This document shows, piece by piece, positions 6,588-7,686 of a stretch of 7,686 nt of DNA. This stretch comes from Synechococcales cyanobacterium 340R_concoct_173_sub (GTDB taxonomy: Bacteria; Cyanobacteriota; Cyanobacteriia; Leptolyngbyales; Leptolyngbyaceae). The position numbers and the translations under genes were made by a program. The notes beneath the pieces are model-generated. The model had not been told where the DNA came from and ran no database searches. It worked only from the letters and a program-made list of their open reading frames with translations. The DNA lies in contig JANXNM010000658.1 in NCBI GenBank assembly GCA_025354065.1, forward strand, positions 1 to 7,686. The letters run 5' to 3'. Position 1 is the first letter of the stretch. Every line of letters starts with the position of its first letter.

Positions 6588-6827
6588 TTAATTGAATTCG
6601 AGGGCCGATCGCGATCGTTTGTAGTGCCAGTATAGGGTTGAATAGAGCGGTAAATCGTTGGGTAAGTCTTGCCAACTACAGCCATTTTTAAGTTGGTAAA
6701 GAACACCATCCATCAATTCTCGTTTGCTCCAGGGAGGTCTAGTTTGTTTCTTGGGAGGCAATACTTGTACCAGAAGCGGTTCGAGGAGTTCCCATTCTTC
6801 ATTGGTTAAACTGCTAGAATCGGCCAT
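6588..6827 (-). pseudogene. IS5-superfamily transposase, N-terminal fragment
   Basis: This 79-codon frame starts MADSSSLTNEEWELLEPLLV and continues through PPWSKRELMDGVLYQLKNGC and SWQDLPNDLPLYSTLYWHYK. It is the N-terminal DUF4096-type domain of an IS5-superfamily (IS427/IS1031-like) transposase. Resemblance stops after WHYK at about 6620. The last residues, RSRSALEFN, come from HIP1-like GATCG repeats and unrelated sequence, then TAA. The DDE catalytic domain is missing, so the fragment is inactive. It is a different subgroup from the element at the left edge. Its start codon lies only a few bases from the open frame of the neighbouring nuclease-like gene, on the opposite strand. Confidence 0.88.
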
Positions 6828-6829
6828 AG

Positions 6830-7372
6830 GAAAGAGAACCCTTTGAGCAGAGCAGTCTTGAACTCATTACTTCAGAATTATTTGACTATATCGATAATGG
6901 CAAAATTTCTGAAGGACAGGCACAACTCGTCGCGATCGCCCCGTTACTGCGCCTTCCTAGATATAGCCGTCCACCGATCGAGTATCGCGTTGAAGAGAAC
7001 ATTGCCACGATTCATATTGAGGATCAGGATACTCACATCCGAGGTCGATTTGATATTGTTGCCGTCAATCGTACTATTCAAACCACTTCAGCAAATTTAC
7101 TCTGGATTCTCGTGACTGAAAGTAAGAATATCGGTGCGTCAGAACATGTCGGTATCGCCCAAATGTTAACCTACGCCTACAGCAGCTTAGCCCACCAAAA
7201 ACGGGTTTGGGGACTTGTAACCAATGGTGCAAATTATCAGTTCTTTTATATCCAAAATAACGAAGAATTAATCTATCAAAGAATGCCAAATTTGAATTTA
7301 TTAGACATCGATCCAGCGACGAAACTCTTAGAAGTTCTAAAAGCTATTCGGGATTGGGAAGGCGATCGGTAG
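6830..7372 (+). pseudogene. PD-(D/E)XK nuclease-like protein, 5' truncated
   Basis: The frame is open for 180 codons from just after a TAG at 6827-6829 to a TAG at 7370-7372. It has no ATG, GTG or TTG start before a GTG at 7112, which lies inside the nuclease motif. Key segments are EQSSLELITSELFDYIDNGK, EYRVEENIATIHIEDQDTHI, GRFDIVAVN with D75, LLWILVTESKN with E97 and K99, and GIAQMLTYAYSSLAHQ. The D...ExK pattern followed by a Q-containing helix is that of the PD-(D/E)XK superfamily, close to small cyanobacterial proteins annotated as restriction enzyme subunit R-like. The active-site residues are intact but the N-terminus has been replaced by the adjoining IS fragment, so it is probably not expressed as a full protein. 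The translation of 6930-7370 shows no stop or frameshift. An exact HIP1 octamer lies in frame at 6932-6939. Substrate and partner methylase are unknown. Confidence 0.75.
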
Positions 7373-7499
7373 TTAAGCCTCGCAACACAAGTTCACAATT
7401 GTCAAAGTCAGGACGATTGACATCAGCCGCAATGGCCTGGTTTCCGGTGAATGCGTCTAATTCCTGGCCCTATCGGACGAAATAGACTTTCCGATCGCC
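7344..7499 (-). pseudogene. Possible unrecognised coding remnant
   Basis: On the minus strand from 7499 the frame reads GDRKVYFVR, a TAG (7472-7470), then GQELDAFTGNQAIAADVNRP and DFDNCELVLRGLTTDRLPNP, ending at TAG 7346-7344. The composition looks protein-like, but I do not recognise it, it has an internal stop, and its last part overlaps the end of the nuclease-like gene tail to tail. It may be chance. Confidence 0.2.
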
Positions 7500-7686
7500 T
7501 ATCATATTAATACCTAAAAATTATTACAGACAACTTATCTATAGCCAACTTATTAAGTTGCACAACAAGAATACGATCGTTCCCCAGATTTCTGCATGAT
7601 GGCTGCATATCTTGATTTAGGAAAGTCTAGAGACCACCTTGGTTGCTTATTCATTCACGAGACTTGTCATATGCCCAACCGCCGCA
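7373..7686. other. Region without a convincing gene
   Basis: Apart from the weak minus-strand remnant at its left, I see no gene here. It contains a perfect small hairpin, CAACTT-ATT-AAGTTG (7546-7560), with no T-run. At the right edge the minus strand could hold the last codons of a gene (GGWAYDKSRE, TGA) and the plus strand a start (ATG at 7671); neither can be supported with so little sequence. Confidence 0.4.

Noticed and set aside
7671..7686. Start of a new plus-strand gene (ATG CCC AAC).
   Set aside because: Only five codons are visible and no ribosome binding site precedes it.

Overview
The window looks like chromosomal DNA from a filamentous or Leptolyngbya-like cyanobacterium. The evidence is several exact copies of the octamer GCGATCGC (the cyanobacterial HIP1 repeat, for example at 4000, 5081 and 6932), a short dispersed repeat of a type common in cyanobacteria (763-788), and protein types typical of that phylum. 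No rRNA, tRNA, CRISPR array or replication origin was seen.

Layout, left to right. (1) 1-385: the 5' part of an IS5-type transposase reading leftward out of the window, with a probable IS end at about 366-385. (2) 382-1014: a badly decayed IS1-family transposase whose 5' part is missing exactly where the IS5-type element ends, so the two are probably nested. (3) 1073-5719: two intact genes on the minus strand. The upstream one (2351-5719) encodes a 1122-residue tubulin-like protein. The downstream one (1073-2257) encodes a membrane-anchored protein with an N-terminal zinc ribbon and a PstS-like (phosphate-binding-protein) domain. They are 93 bp apart and probably form one transcription unit. 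(4) 5720-5999: an intergenic region holding a degenerate repeat with a period of about 42 bp. (5) 6000-6458: the N-terminal half of an integron-type tyrosine integrase, broken by two in-frame stops and then truncated. (6) 6588-6827: the N-terminal fragment of a second, different IS5-superfamily transposase. (7) 6830-7372: a PD-(D/E)XK nuclease-like gene without a usable start. (8) 7373-7686: no convincing gene.

The functional content is therefore the two-gene minus-strand cluster; everything around it is decaying mobile DNA. A GTP-binding-type tubulin-like protein beside a one-pass zinc-ribbon/PstS-like protein, with no pstC/pstA/pstB transporter genes, does not look like ordinary phosphate uptake. 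It suggests a membrane-linked sensing or scaffolding system, but the function is inference.

The most unusual non-coding feature is the repeat block between the divergent tubulin-like gene and the integrase remnant. Each unit pairs a GCCTAAG-like box with a TTAGAC-like box at nearly four helical turns. The position is where an integron attI site or cassette junction would lie, but the units are shorter than known attC sites, so an operator array is an equally good reading.
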